From NCBI GenBank assembly GCA_015068135.1, contig SVLB01000015.1, positions 1 to 50,549 on the forward strand: a DNA stretch of 50,549 bases. The letters run 5' to 3'. Position numbers and translations under genes: made by a program. This document shows positions 5,693 to 13,963 of the stretch, piece by piece. Every line of letters begins with the position of its first letter. Positions within the stretch are counted from its first letter, which is position 1. Below the pieces are notes generated by a model, which saw only the letters and a list, made by a program, of their open reading frames with translations, was not told where the DNA came from and did no database searches. This DNA comes from Oscillospiraceae bacterium. Its GTDB lineage: Bacteria > Bacillota > Clostridia > Oscillospirales > Oscillospiraceae.

Positions 5693-7282
5693 ATGATTAC
5701 AGGTGAATTGAAAAACAGAATTGATGGCTTGTGGGACATTTTTGCCGCAGGCGGCTTGGTGAATCCTCTGGATGTGATCGAGCAGATCACTTACCTGATG
5801 TTCATCCATGACCTGGACACTACCGACAATCTCCGTGCCAAGGAGAGCGCTATGCTGGGTTTGCCCTTCAAGAGCATCTTCGCAGACGAGGTGCAGGTGG
5901 GCGACCGCAAGATTGACGGCAAGCAGTTAAAATGGTCTGTGTTCCACGATTTCGATGCAGGCAGAATGTACACCGTCATGCAGGAATGGGTATTCCCCTT
6001 CATCAAGAATCTGGGCGGCGGTAAGGACAGCGCCTACTCCAAGTATATGGGCGATGCCATTTTTAAGCTGCCTACCCCTCTGCTGTTGAGCAAGGTGGTG
6101 GATTGCCTGGATCAGATTTATGACCAGATGGAGAAGATCAAGGACAGCGATATCCGCGGCGATGTCTATGAATATCTGCTCTCCAAGATTGCCCAGTCCG
6201 GTCTGAACGGCCAGTTCCGTACCCCCCGCCATATTATCAAAATGATGGTGGAGCTGATGCAGCCCAAGCCGGAGTTTACTATTTGTGACCCCGCCTGTGG
6301 TACGGCTGGTTTCCTGGTGGCATCAGAAGAATATCTGATGGAAAACCACAAGAAAGATATCTTCTTTGACCGGGTGAAGAAGGATCACTTTCTGAACCAT
6401 ATGTTCTTCGGCTACGATATGGATCGGACGATGCTCCGCATTGGCGCTATGAATATGATGACCCACGGGGTGGACAGTCCCTTCATTGAGTACCGGGATA
6501 GTTTATCTGATCAGAACCCGGATAAAGAAAAGTTTGATCTGATTCTCGCAAATCCCCCGTTTAAGGGCAGTTTGGATGCGGATACCGTGTCCGCAGATCT
6601 TTTGAAGGTCTGCAAGACCAAGAAGACGGAGTTGCTGTTTCTTGCGCTGTTTTTGCGGATGCTGAAGACCGGCGGACGATGCGCCTGTATCGTTCCCGAT
6701 GGCGTACTGTTCGGTTCTTCCACCGCTCATAAGGCTATCCGGAAGGAACTGGTGGAGGGTAACCGCTTGGAGGCGGTGATCTCCATGCCATCCGGCGTAT
6801 TCAAGCCCTACGCAGGTGTGTCTACCGGTATTCTGATCTTCACCAAGACCGGCCACGGCGGCACGGACAAGGTCTGGTTCTATGATATGACCGCCGACGG
6901 TTTCTCCCTGGATGATAAGCGCACCGAGATCAAGGACAACGATATCCCCGATATCATCGCCCGGTTCCGTTCTTTTAATTGTCATTGCGAAGCCAGTGCA
7001 CACACTGGCTGTGGCAATCCGTCCCCATCTTCCTGTCATTGCGAGGAGCGAAGCGACGTGGCAATCTCCTACGACGAGGAGAACAACCCCCGCACCGCAA
7101 AATCCTTCTTTGTCCCGAAAGCGGAAATCGTGGAAAACGGCTATGACCTTTCCATCAACAAGTACAAGAAGACTGAGTATGTGGCCGTGGAGTACCCCTC
7201 CACCACCGAGATCCTCGCCGACCTGCACGAACTGGAAATGCAGATTACGGCGGGACTGGCAGAATTGGAGGAGATGTTGTGA
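5693..7282 (+). CDS. hsdM: Type I restriction-modification DNA methyltransferase subunit HsdM
   Basis: HsdM transfers a methyl group from S-adenosylmethionine to adenine N6 at the site chosen by HsdS, and the subunits form M2S. The N-terminal helical HsdM_N domain spans about 1-130. The methyltransferase domain has the SAM motif DPACGTAGF (199-207) and the catalytic NPPF (287-290). The ATG at 5693 follows the Fic stop by 1 bp with GGGAG upstream; longer in-frame readings overlap Fic and are rejected. Residues about 428-460 (CHCEASAHTG... to ...CHCEERSDVAIS) are out of place in the family and are encoded by two palindromic repeat units inserted in frame. Normal C-terminal sequence (FFVPKAEIVENGYDLSINKYK) resumes after them. 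The insertion lies away from catalytic motifs, so activity may survive. Confidence 0.95.
   Translation: MITGELKNRIDGLWDIFAAGGLVNPLDVIEQITYLMFIHDLDTTDNLRAKESAMLGLPFKSIFADEVQVGDRKIDGKQLKWSVFHDFDAGRMYTVMQEWVFPFIKNLGGGKDSAYSKYMGDAIFKLPTPLLLSKVVDCLDQIYDQMEKIKDSDIRGDVYEYLLSKIAQSGLNGQFRTPRHIIKMMVELMQPKPEFTICDPACGTAGFLVASEEYLMENHKKDIFFDRVKKDHFLNHMFFGYDMDRTMLRIGAMNMMTHGVDSPFIEYRDSLSDQNPDKEKFDLILANPPFKGSLDADTVSADLLKVCKTKKTELLFLALFLRMLKTGGRCACIVPDGVLFGSSTAHKAIRKELVEGNRLEAVISMPSGVFKPYAGVSTGILIFTKTGHGGTDKVWFYDMTADGFSLDDKRTEIKDNDIPDIIARFRSFNCHCEASAHTGCGNPSPSSCHCEERSDVAISYDEENNPRTAKSFFVPKAEIVENGYDLSINKYKKTEYVAVEYPSTTEILADLHELEMQITAGLAELEEML
6980..7066 (+). repeat. Two palindromic repeat units inserted within hsdM
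   Basis: Unit 1 (6980-7019) and unit 2 (7034-7066) both begin TGTCATTGCGA and end GTGGCAATC, with inverted arms between them (AGCCAGTG/CACTGGCT in unit 1, GAGCGAAGCG in unit 2). This is a dispersed bacterial repeat family normally seen between genes. The reading frame is kept open through both. Confidence 0.85.
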
Positions 7283-8319
7283 TTCAAATAAAATATCTTC
7301 CGGATTTATGTGAGAATTTGGATTTTAGACGAAAGCCAATCACGGAAAAAGATCGCGTTGAAGGTGAAATCCCGTATTATGGAGCATCAGGTGTTGTAGA
7401 TTACGTCGATGGCTATATTTTCGATGAGGAACTTTTGCTGGTGTCGGAGGATGGAGCAAATCTGTTAGCGAGAAGCACCCCGATTGCTTTTTCAATTAAA
7501 GGAAAAACATGGGTAAATAACCATGCTCATGTGCTGAAGTTTTCAAATAAGTTAATTCAAAAATATGTAGAACTATATTTGAATAGCATCAGCTTAGAAC
7601 CTTATGTTACGGGTAGCGCACAACCGAAGTTAAATCAAAAGCGATTAAATGAGATACCAATTCCTTTGCCTGAACTTAATATAATGTCAAACATTATTGA
7701 GGCAATATCACAAATCAATGAACTGATTGCTTTGCGGAAAGAGCAACTTGCAAAGCTGGATCAGTTGGTCAAATCCCGATTTATCGAACTGTTCGGTGAC
7801 CCAATTAGAAATACACAGAATCGACCTACAACGGATTTTATCAATGTGGTAAAGATGCAAAGAGGTTTTGATTTGCCTGTGCAGGATAGACAGCAAGATG
7901 GGGGTATACCAGTCTTTGGTTCAAACGGTGCCCTTGACCGCCATAATGTTGCTAAAGTAAAAGGTGGAGGAGTTATAACGGGTCGTTCTGGAACCATTGG
8001 CAAAGTGTATTATACGGAGGGAGATTACTGGCCACTAAATACTTCTTTGTTTTCTGTTGATACGCATGGAAACAATATAATTTATTTGGCTTATCTTCTT
8101 CAAATGTATGATTTGTCACGGTTTACAGAAGGCACGGGAGTGCCAACTCTAAATAGAAACAAGTTTCACAATAAGCCTATTATTGATGTTCCATTGAATG
8201 AGCAAGAGCAGTTTGCTGTATTTGTGAAACAGACCGACAAATCAAAATTGGCAATCCAGCAGAGCCTGGACAAACTGGAAACACTAAAAAAATCCCTAAT
8301 GCAGGAATACTTTGGCTGA
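7279..8319 (+). CDS. hsdS: Type I restriction-modification specificity subunit HsdS
   Basis: HsdS recognises the split DNA target of the Type I complex. The 346-aa protein has two target-recognition domains (about 1-130 and 180-320), each ending in a coiled-coil spacer (INELIALRKEQLAKLDQLVKSRF and a C-terminal KLAIQQSLDKLETLKKSL). Repeated motifs such as IPYYGASGVVDYV and IPVFGSNGALDRH, and GRSGTIGKVYYTEGDYWPLN, are Methylase_S hallmarks. The GTG start overlaps the HsdM stop by 4 bp (GTGA). At 346 aa it is slightly shorter than the usual 390-450. No recombinase or spare hsdS fragment is nearby, so there is no sign of phase-variable shuffling here. Confidence 0.93.
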   Translation: MIQIKYLPDLCENLDFRRKPITEKDRVEGEIPYYGASGVVDYVDGYIFDEELLLVSEDGANLLARSTPIAFSIKGKTWVNNHAHVLKFSNKLIQKYVELYLNSISLEPYVTGSAQPKLNQKRLNEIPIPLPELNIMSNIIEAISQINELIALRKEQLAKLDQLVKSRFIELFGDPIRNTQNRPTTDFINVVKMQRGFDLPVQDRQQDGGIPVFGSNGALDRHNVAKVKGGGVITGRSGTIGKVYYTEGDYWPLNTSLFSVDTHGNNIIYLAYLLQMYDLSRFTEGTGVPTLNRNKFHNKPIIDVPLNEQEQFAVFVKQTDKSKLAIQQSLDKLETLKKSLMQEYFG

Positions 8320-8361
8320 AGAAACGGCATACAGAAGTAGAAGTGCGGTGATAGATAGAAT

Positions 8362-9243
8362 ATGAAAAACACAGGGAAAGATTTTGAAGTAATTACGCAG
8401 AAAATATATCAAGCGATTATAGATGGAGATTATCAAGTTGAAAATCTCCATAACATCCAAGTTCAACACAATGTGGTATTAATAGGAAAAAGTGGAAACA
8501 CCCACCAAATCGATGTGTATTGGGAATTTGAACTAGCCGGTTTATCATATAAGACAATTATCGAAGTGAAGGATTGGGAAAAACCTGTACCGCAAACACT
8601 GCTTCATTCGTTTAAGGCAGTAATAGATGATATTCCTGGTACTGCAAAAGGCATTTTTGTTTCTCGAAGTGGGTTTCAAAGTGGAGCAAAGGTATTTGCT
8701 GATGCTAATGGGATAAAATTGGTTCAAGTTTCAAAAGAGTCAGATGATACGGAAATATCTATTAGAGTTTCCAACATAACTACACATTATATCAAGACTG
8801 CCGTAGTCGTTGATGAAGATTGGTGTGATGCACAAACTATTACTATGGATGAAGCTGAACAAATAATAACTAATGTTGCGATAGAAGATGCTTATGTACT
8901 TAACCCAATCAAGGAAAAGGTGTCTTTATTCAAACTGATGTGTATGGATGCGGTTCCGTATTATACGGCTCCTGAGTGGGAGCGCCATGAGGTTGAGCGA
9001 AGATTATGTGACGACTGGTATTGGGTTTCTGAAGACATGGGACAAAGAATTAAGATAGTTGAATATAGCTTTGAATGTTTTAATACTTGTGTATCTTCTA
9101 TGATTCATGTAAAAGTTAAAGATTTTCCTACATACTGTGTTTTAGATATTTTTTCTAAAGAACAACAACGTTACTATTTATCTCCACAGAAAAATGCGAT
9201 TAGGCTTGAAAGCAATCGGCAGTTGCCGATGGTTTGCCTTTGA
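8362..9243 (+). CDS. Mrr-like PD-(D/E)XK endonuclease-domain protein in the RM locus
   Basis: The N-terminal third (about 1-135) resembles the restriction-endonuclease fold: FEVITQKIYQAII, then HQIDVYWEF with a probable metal-binding Asp, and KTIIEVKDW giving the ExK catalytic pair. Together D...ExK is the PD-(D/E)XK signature. The remaining 160 residues are not recognised. The gene lies 42 bp after hsdS and 35 bp before hsdR. Its base composition is more A+T rich than hsdM or hsdR, suggesting separate acquisition. It could be an accessory nuclease of the system, a methyl-dependent (Type IV-like) companion, or simply a passenger. A Type I complex does not require it. Confidence 0.75.
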   Translation: MKNTGKDFEVITQKIYQAIIDGDYQVENLHNIQVQHNVVLIGKSGNTHQIDVYWEFELAGLSYKTIIEVKDWEKPVPQTLLHSFKAVIDDIPGTAKGIFVSRSGFQSGAKVFADANGIKLVQVSKESDDTEISIRVSNITTHYIKTAVVVDEDWCDAQTITMDEAEQIITNVAIEDAYVLNPIKEKVSLFKLMCMDAVPYYTAPEWERHEVERRLCDDWYWVSEDMGQRIKIVEYSFECFNTCVSSMIHVKVKDFPTYCVLDIFSKEQQRYYLSPQKNAIRLESNRQLPMVCL

Positions 9244-9278
9244 GAACTGACAGCTATTATTTTAATGAGGTGACTTTT

Positions 9279-12200
9279 ATGTCCAACTTCAAATTTCTAC
9301 TCTCTGAGCCGGGATTCCAGTCCTTTGCGGATGTGGCCATTGCGGCGGAGAAGATCTTACATATTGACTCGGCGGCAAGTATTCTCAATTGTCGGCGGGC
9401 GATGGAGTTCGCCGTGAAGTGGATGTATTCCGTGGACAAGGAGCTGGAAATGCCCTATCAGGACAATTTACAGAGCCTGATGTCCCGGGAGGAGTTTCGG
9501 GGAATCGTGGGCAATGACCTTTGGCAGCGAATGGACTTTATCCGCAAGAAGGGCAATACTGCCGCCCACAATACCGGAAAGATCACAGAAGCCGTGGCCA
9601 TGCTCTGCCTTGAGAATCTGCACATCTTCCTGGACTTCGTGGCGTATTGCTATGGGGAAACTTACGAAGAAACGACATTTGATCCGCAGATCGTCCATAA
9701 TGTAGGGGAGGCGTCTCGCCTCCCGAGCGGGACGGGAGACCCGTCCCCTACAGAAATCGATTTGGCGGCGCTGATCGAGGAAAACAAGGCGCTGAAAGAG
9801 CAGTTGACCGCTCGCCGTGAAGAACAGCAGCAGACCTATGTGCCCAAGCCTTTGGATATCTCCGAGTACGAGACCCGGAAGTTCTACATCGATGCTATGC
9901 TGGAAGATGCCGGCTGGGTAGAGGGCAAGGACTGGATCAACGAGGTGGAGCTGCCCGGTATGCCCAACAAGAGCGAGGTGGGTTTTGCGGACTATGTCCT
10001 CTATGACAATGCCCACAAGCCTTTGGCGGTCATCGAAGCCAAGCGCACCTGCGTGGATGTTTCCAAGGGCCGTCAGCAGGCAGAGCTCTATGCGGATATT
10101 CTGGAAAAGAAGTATAAGCGCCGCCCAGCTATTTTCTTGACAAACGGTTTTGAAACCCACATCATTGACGGTCAGTATCCGGAGCGCAAGTGTGCCACCA
10201 TCTACTCCAAGCGGGATTTGGAGAAGATGTTCAATCTGCGGACTATGCGGGTTTCCCTCAAAAATGTAATGGTGAAGAAGGATATTGCCGGCCGTTACTA
10301 TCAAGAGGGTGCAATCAAGGCCGTCTGCGATGCTTTCGATCAGAAGAATCGCCGTAAAGCGCTGCTGGTTATGGCTACCGGTTCCGGCAAGACCAGAACC
10401 GTTATTGCCCTGTGCGATGTGCTGCTAAATCACGGCTGGGTGAAGAATATTCTGTTTTTAGCTGACCGCAGTGCGCTGGTAACCCAAGCGAAAAAGAGTT
10501 TTACAAATCTTTTACCCAATCTGTCCACCACCAATCTGTGTGAGGAAAAGGACAACTATACCGCCCACTGTGTGTTCTCCACCTATCAGACCATGATGAA
10601 CTGCATCGATAGTGTCAAGGATGAGCATGGCAAGCTCTTTACCTGCGGCCATTTTGATTTGGTGATCTGCGACGAGGCGCACCGGTCGATCTACAACAAG
10701 TACCGGGATATCTTCAACTATTTCGATGCGCCGCTGGTTGGCCTGACGGCTACCCCCAAGGACGAGATCGACAAGAACACCTATGAGGTCTTTGAACTGG
10801 AAAACGGTGTGCCGACCTATGGTTACGAACTGGCCCAGGCGGTTAAGGATGGCTATTTGGTGGACTTCATGTCTGTGGAGACCAAGCTGAAATTCATCGA
10901 GCAGGGCATTGCCTATGATGAACTGAGTGATGAAGAAAAAGAAGAGTATGAAGAAAAGTTCATAGATGAGAACGACGAACTCCCGGAAAAGATCATGTCC
11001 TCTGCGCTGAATGAATGGGTATTTAATATCGATACTATTCGCCAAGTACTTCACATAGTTATGACGGAAGGTATTAAAATTGATTATGGTCAGAAACTGG
11101 GCAAGACCATAATCTTTGCCAAAAACCATCGTCATGCGGAAAAGATCTATGAAGTATTCAACAAGGAATACCCCCATCTGCCCGGCTTTGCCAAAGTGAT
11201 CGACAACAAAATCAATTACGCCCAAAGTCTGATTGACCAGTTCTCCGATCCCAAGAAGCTGCCGCAGATCGCCATCTCTGTGGATATGCTGGACACCGGT
11301 ATCGATGTTCCGGAGTGCCTGAACCTGGTCTTCTTTAAGAAGGTTATGAGCAAGGCGAAGTTTTGGCAGATGATCGGTCGCGGCACTCGTCTGTGTCCCG
11401 GTTTGCTGGATGGACAGGATAAGGACAAGTTCTACATCTTCGATTTCTGCGGAAACTTTGAGTTTTTCCGAGAAAACAAGGATGGCCGTGCGAATGCAAA
11501 TCAGTTGGCGTTACAAGGTGCGATCTTTAATCTGAAAGCACAAATGGCATTCAAGCTACAGGATATTGCCTATCAGACCTCGGAGCTGATCATGTTTCGT
11601 AAGACTTTAGTGGACGATATGGTTCGCAAGGTGCAGGAACTGAACAAGGAAAACTTCGCAGTTCGTCAACACCTCAAGTTTGTGGAACTGTACGCTAACC
11701 CGGACAACTATACCACGCTGACCTATGAGAATACTTTGCAAATGCGAGATGAACTGGCTCCGTTGATTATCCCGGATATAGATGAGGCAAAGGCGGTTCG
11801 ATTTGATGCTTTGATGTATGGTATTGAATTGGCATATTTAGTAGGCAAAAAATATGCCAAGGGTAGAACGGAATTGTTCAAGAAAGTCGAAGCGGTTGCC
11901 AGCATTGGCAACATCCCGGAGATCATGGTGCAGCGCGATCTTATCAATAAGATCCTGCATACAGATTATTTGGAAAATGCAGGTATCAATGAGTTCGAGC
12001 ATATCCGTGAAAATCTTCGCAATTTGATGAAATACATCATTCATTATGTTGAAGTAATTGATACCGTTATTCTTGCAGACGAGATTCTTTCTATGGATTG
12101 GCATGAGTCCGAACTGGAAAATGATGATCTGAAGAACTACAAGATGAAAGCGGAGTTCTACATTCGTCAGAACCAGGACAATGCAGTCATTGCCAAGCTG

Positions 12201-12593
12201 AAGACTAACAAGCCGCTGACATCTGCTGATGTGAAGACATTGGAAGAAATCCTCTGGAGCGAACTGGGCACCAAGCAGGACTATGAGAATGAATACGGCA
12301 GTAAACCTCTGGGTGAGTTTGTCCGTGAGATTGTTGGCCTGGATATGAATGCTGCCAAGGAGGCCTTTGCGGAGTTCTTGAATGATACATCTCTGGACAG
12401 CAATCAGATCTACTTTGTGAACCAAATCGTGGAGTACATTGTCCACAATGGCCTTATGAAGGATCTGTCTGTACTGCAGGATGCACCCTTTACGGATAAC
12501 GGCAGCGTTGTTGAAGTCTTTACTGACCTGACAGTTTGGCTTGATATTAAGCGTGTTATTGACCAAATTAACGCCAACGCAATTGCAGCATAA
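9279..12593 (+). CDS. hsdR: Type I restriction endonuclease subunit HsdR
   Basis: HsdR is the ATP-dependent translocase and nuclease of the Type I system. The order is a DUF4145-like N-terminal domain (about 1-140), a coiled linker (LIEENKALKEQLTARREEQ), the HSDR_N nuclease with EVGFADYVLYD and IEAKRT (PD-(D/E)XK), and a superfamily-2 helicase. The helicase shows Walker A MATGSGKTRT, Walker B CDEAH, LTATPKD, and motif VI MIGRGTRLCPG. An EcoEI-type C-terminal domain follows. The 1104-residue length is typical. The ATG at 9279 has GAGG upstream; an upstream in-frame start at 9234 overlaps the previous gene. Residues about 142-158 are encoded by a palindromic repeat inserted in frame at 9701-9752, in the linker before the nuclease. 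Confidence 0.95.
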   Translation: MSNFKFLLSEPGFQSFADVAIAAEKILHIDSAASILNCRRAMEFAVKWMYSVDKELEMPYQDNLQSLMSREEFRGIVGNDLWQRMDFIRKKGNTAAHNTGKITEAVAMLCLENLHIFLDFVAYCYGETYEETTFDPQIVHNVGEASRLPSGTGDPSPTEIDLAALIEENKALKEQLTARREEQQQTYVPKPLDISEYETRKFYIDAMLEDAGWVEGKDWINEVELPGMPNKSEVGFADYVLYDNAHKPLAVIEAKRTCVDVSKGRQQAELYADILEKKYKRRPAIFLTNGFETHIIDGQYPERKCATIYSKRDLEKMFNLRTMRVSLKNVMVKKDIAGRYYQEGAIKAVCDAFDQKNRRKALLVMATGSGKTRTVIALCDVLLNHGWVKNILFLADRSALVTQAKKSFTNLLPNLSTTNLCEEKDNYTAHCVFSTYQTMMNCIDSVKDEHGKLFTCGHFDLVICDEAHRSIYNKYRDIFNYFDAPLVGLTATPKDEIDKNTYEVFELENGVPTYGYELAQAVKDGYLVDFMSVETKLKFIEQGIAYDELSDEEKEEYEEKFIDENDELPEKIMSSALNEWVFNIDTIRQVLHIVMTEGIKIDYGQKLGKTIIFAKNHRHAEKIYEVFNKEYPHLPGFAKVIDNKINYAQSLIDQFSDPKKLPQIAISVDMLDTGIDVPECLNLVFFKKVMSKAKFWQMIGRGTRLCPGLLDGQDKDKFYIFDFCGNFEFFRENKDGRANANQLALQGAIFNLKAQMAFKLQDIAYQTSELIMFRKTLVDDMVRKVQELNKENFAVRQHLKFVELYANPDNYTTLTYENTLQMRDELAPLIIPDIDEAKAVRFDALMYGIELAYLVGKKYAKGRTELFKKVEAVASIGNIPEIMVQRDLINKILHTDYLENAGINEFEHIRENLRNLMKYIIHYVEVIDTVILADEILSMDWHESELENDDLKNYKMKAEFYIRQNQDNAVIAKLKTNKPLTSADVKTLEEILWSELGTKQDYENEYGSKPLGEFVREIVGLDMNAAKEAFAEFLNDTSLDSNQIYFVNQIVEYIVHNGLMKDLSVLQDAPFTDNGSVVEVFTDLTVWLDIKRVIDQINANAIAA
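9701..9752 (+). repeat. Double-hairpin repeat inserted within hsdR
   Basis: Outer arms TGTAGGGG and CCCCTACA enclose two small hairpins (GGGAGGCG/CGCCTCCC and GGGACGGG/CCCGTCCC). Translation gives VGEASRLPSGTGDPSPT, a low-similarity stretch between the DUF4145-like domain and the coiled linker. The GTAGGGG...CCCCTAC class is a dispersed intergenic repeat; a related element lies at 15456. Confidence 0.85.
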
Positions 12594-12612
12594 GCAATAA
12601 AAAAACAAAACG

Positions 12613-12657
12613 ATCCGGGAAATTGGAGATAGATTTTCTAACTCTGATTTCCCGGAT
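12613..12657 (+). terminator. Inverted repeat after hsdR, possible terminator
   Basis: ATCCGGGAAAT (12613-12623) pairs with ATTTCCCGGAT (12647-12657), 19 bp after the hsdR stop. The loop is 23 nt and the T tail is weak, so termination is plausible but not certain. The following 80 bp hold two CCTGTTTCGA/CCAGTTTCGA near-repeats and no gene. Confidence 0.45.
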
Positions 12658-12738
12658 TTACTGGCAATATTTTGACCTGTTTCGAAATAGTTTTACCAGT
12701 TTCGACAAAAAACACTGCGTCCTAAGTTGACACAAGCA

Positions 12739-12858
12739 GAGGGATTTCTTCTTGGAGTTGGCGCGAAGATGTTCACCATCGCCGGCCCGGTGATTGTGTA
12801 TGGCGTGACAGCATCCGTAGTCTATGGCTTCATTTATTGGCTCACAACGGTCCTATAA
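12739..12858 (+). pseudogene. Second copy of the spoVAC 3' end (40 codons)
   Basis: This fragment is colinear with the last 40 codons of spoVAC (4358-4477), in frame and with a stop at the same place. It has no start codon or 5' part. The first 47 bases match spoVAC at 46 of 47 positions. Beyond that, identity drops sharply, mostly at third codon positions, while the protein stays similar (VYGVTASVVYGFIYWLTTVL against VYGVSASVVYGLIYWITTLF). This is what a displaced original gene end looks like after an element carrying its own 3' end integrated through the 47-bp core. It marks the right border of the restriction island. Confidence 0.85.
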
Positions 12859-12883
12859 TGCAAGAAAATACAAAATAATATGC

Positions 12884-12925
12884 AAAAGGGGCCGTAGCAA
12901 TCTTACCTTTTGCTACGGCCCCTTT
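12884..12925. terminator. Bidirectional terminator
   Basis: AAAGGGGCCGTAGCAA pairs with TTGCTACGGCCCCTTT, with A-rich and T-rich flanks on the two sides. It serves the spoVAC-end fragment on the plus strand and the convergent minus-strand gene that stops at 12927. Confidence 0.8.
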
Positions 12926-12926
12926 A

Positions 12927-13769
12927 TCATGGAGTAAGGTCGAATAACTGATATAACAATGCCTTTTCTTCAGTGCGCGAGTATTGATCCCAGACAACCT
13001 TTTGTAAGTTTTCTGTGCCGGAAATGAAGATGAGATCTTTGAATAAACGGTCCTTTATATACAACATGGTCTGGAGTTGCTGAATATCTGTTCCATCAAA
13101 CGAATGGGCAGCAAAGTTGTACGATTTAGAATCGGTAGTGCGTATTTTGAAGTGAATATGCCATCTGCCCCCGCGCCGAGAGCTTGAGTAGTATGTGTCA
13201 AGCTCCACGGAAAGAATTTCGTTCTTTAAATAATGGTGTATTTCTTGATTGTGCGCATTATAGACGGTAATGGAGCCGTCGTTACACAGGACAGCTCTGC
13301 CATAAAACGATAGTGGAAACAATACCGCACAAACGAAAAATGAAATTATCAGCAATACTGCCACAATCAACTTCATCCGTTTGTCCCTATGCAATTCTTT
13401 TGGGCTTACCCAATGCTTTGGCTTGTTTTTCGTGAATATAGGGTACACCCTTGGATAGGCTGGCGGTCCGTATTTTATATCAGATCGACCCCAAATAGGA
13501 ATGCGCCTTCGATATAGTCCGGCAAGAATTAAGATAAATACAACAAGGCACCATAATAACAGCCAAATAAAATATAAATTTCCTTGACCTTTCGTTCGAG
13601 CAATTACAGCCGGATCGGAAAAAGCAATATAGTCCTGCCTAAGGAGGACAATATAACCTCCTAATATAGAGAAACCACCGGTGAGTATCATCGCAATCCA
13701 ATATACAATTTGATCTTTCCAGCCCAGTTTAGGCATAGGATGAACCCGTTTCCTTGCTTTGGTTGCCAT
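12927..13769 (-). CDS. Unrecognised membrane protein
   Basis: A 280-aa protein not recognised as a named family. The N-terminal half has a basic start (MATKARKRVHPMPKLGWKD), hydrophobic segments at about 22-45 and 67-86, and a third at about 132-155. The rest is a soluble domain with a basic STRRGGRWHIHFKIRTTDSK-like patch (SSSRRGGRWHIHFKI) and NFAAHSFDGTDIQQLQ, which resembles PH-like bacterial membrane-associated domains. No catalytic motif is visible. It stops 2 bp from a shared terminator and diverges from the 13964 gene. The two lie between the second and third spoVAC-end copies, so they may be cargo of a second integration. Confidence 0.6.
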   Translation of the reverse strand: MATKARKRVHPMPKLGWKDQIVYWIAMILTGGFSILGGYIVLLRQDYIAFSDPAVIARTKGQGNLYFIWLLLWCLVVFILILAGLYRRRIPIWGRSDIKYGPPAYPRVYPIFTKNKPKHWVSPKELHRDKRMKLIVAVLLIISFFVCAVLFPLSFYGRAVLCNDGSITVYNAHNQEIHHYLKNEILSVELDTYYSSSRRGGRWHIHFKIRTTDSKSYNFAAHSFDGTDIQQLQTMLYIKDRLFKDLIFISGTENLQKVVWDQYSRTEEKALLYQLFDLTP

Positions 13770-13793
13770 AGAAGTACCACCTCACTTTACCGC

Positions 13794-13822
13794 ATTATAC
13801 TATATTACCGCATTGATGTAAA
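13794..13822 (-). promoter_or_regulatory. Promoter of the 12927-13769 gene
   Basis: On the minus strand TTTACA (13817-13822) and TATAAT (13794-13799) are 17 bp apart and 25 bp before the start codon at 13769. Confidence 0.75.
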
Positions 13823-13834
13823 TTCCTATAATGG

Positions 13835-13863
13835 TTGCGGTGTGGCTTTTAATATGTTATGAT
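13835..13863 (+). promoter_or_regulatory. Promoter of the leader ORF / 13964 gene
   Basis: TTGCGG (13835-13840) and TATGAT (13858-13863) with a 17-bp spacer, 31 bp before the leader ORF start. Confidence 0.6.
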
Positions 13864-13893
13864 AATTCTATAGAAATTAAGGAGGTGTTTTCT

Positions 13894-13944
13894 ATGCTTG
13901 TACATAATCGCCTGGAAACCGCCGGAGAGGTTCCGGCAAAATAA
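13894..13944 (+). CDS. Possible 16-residue leader peptide
   Basis: ATG at 13894 follows a near-perfect AAGGAGGTG ribosome site and opens a 16-codon frame (MLVHNRLETAGEVPAK) that stops 19 bp before the next gene. A hairpin (GCCGGA/TCCGGC, 13919-13937) lies in its second half. A strong site in front of so short a frame suggests a translated leader that controls access to the ribosome site of the 13964 gene. No known attenuation peptide pattern (no run of one amino acid) is seen. It could also be a remnant. Confidence 0.4.
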   Translation: MLVHNRLETAGEVPAK

Positions 13945-13963
13945 GAGTTTTACCGGAGGTCAC

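Noticed and set aside
7279..8319. Phase-variable hsdS system
   Set aside because: Only one hsdS is present, with no inverted partial copies or recombinase nearby.
12739..12858. Second spoVAC fragment as a functional short gene
   Set aside because: It has no start codon, ribosome site or N-terminal two thirds. The conserved frame is better explained by recent displacement of a real gene end.
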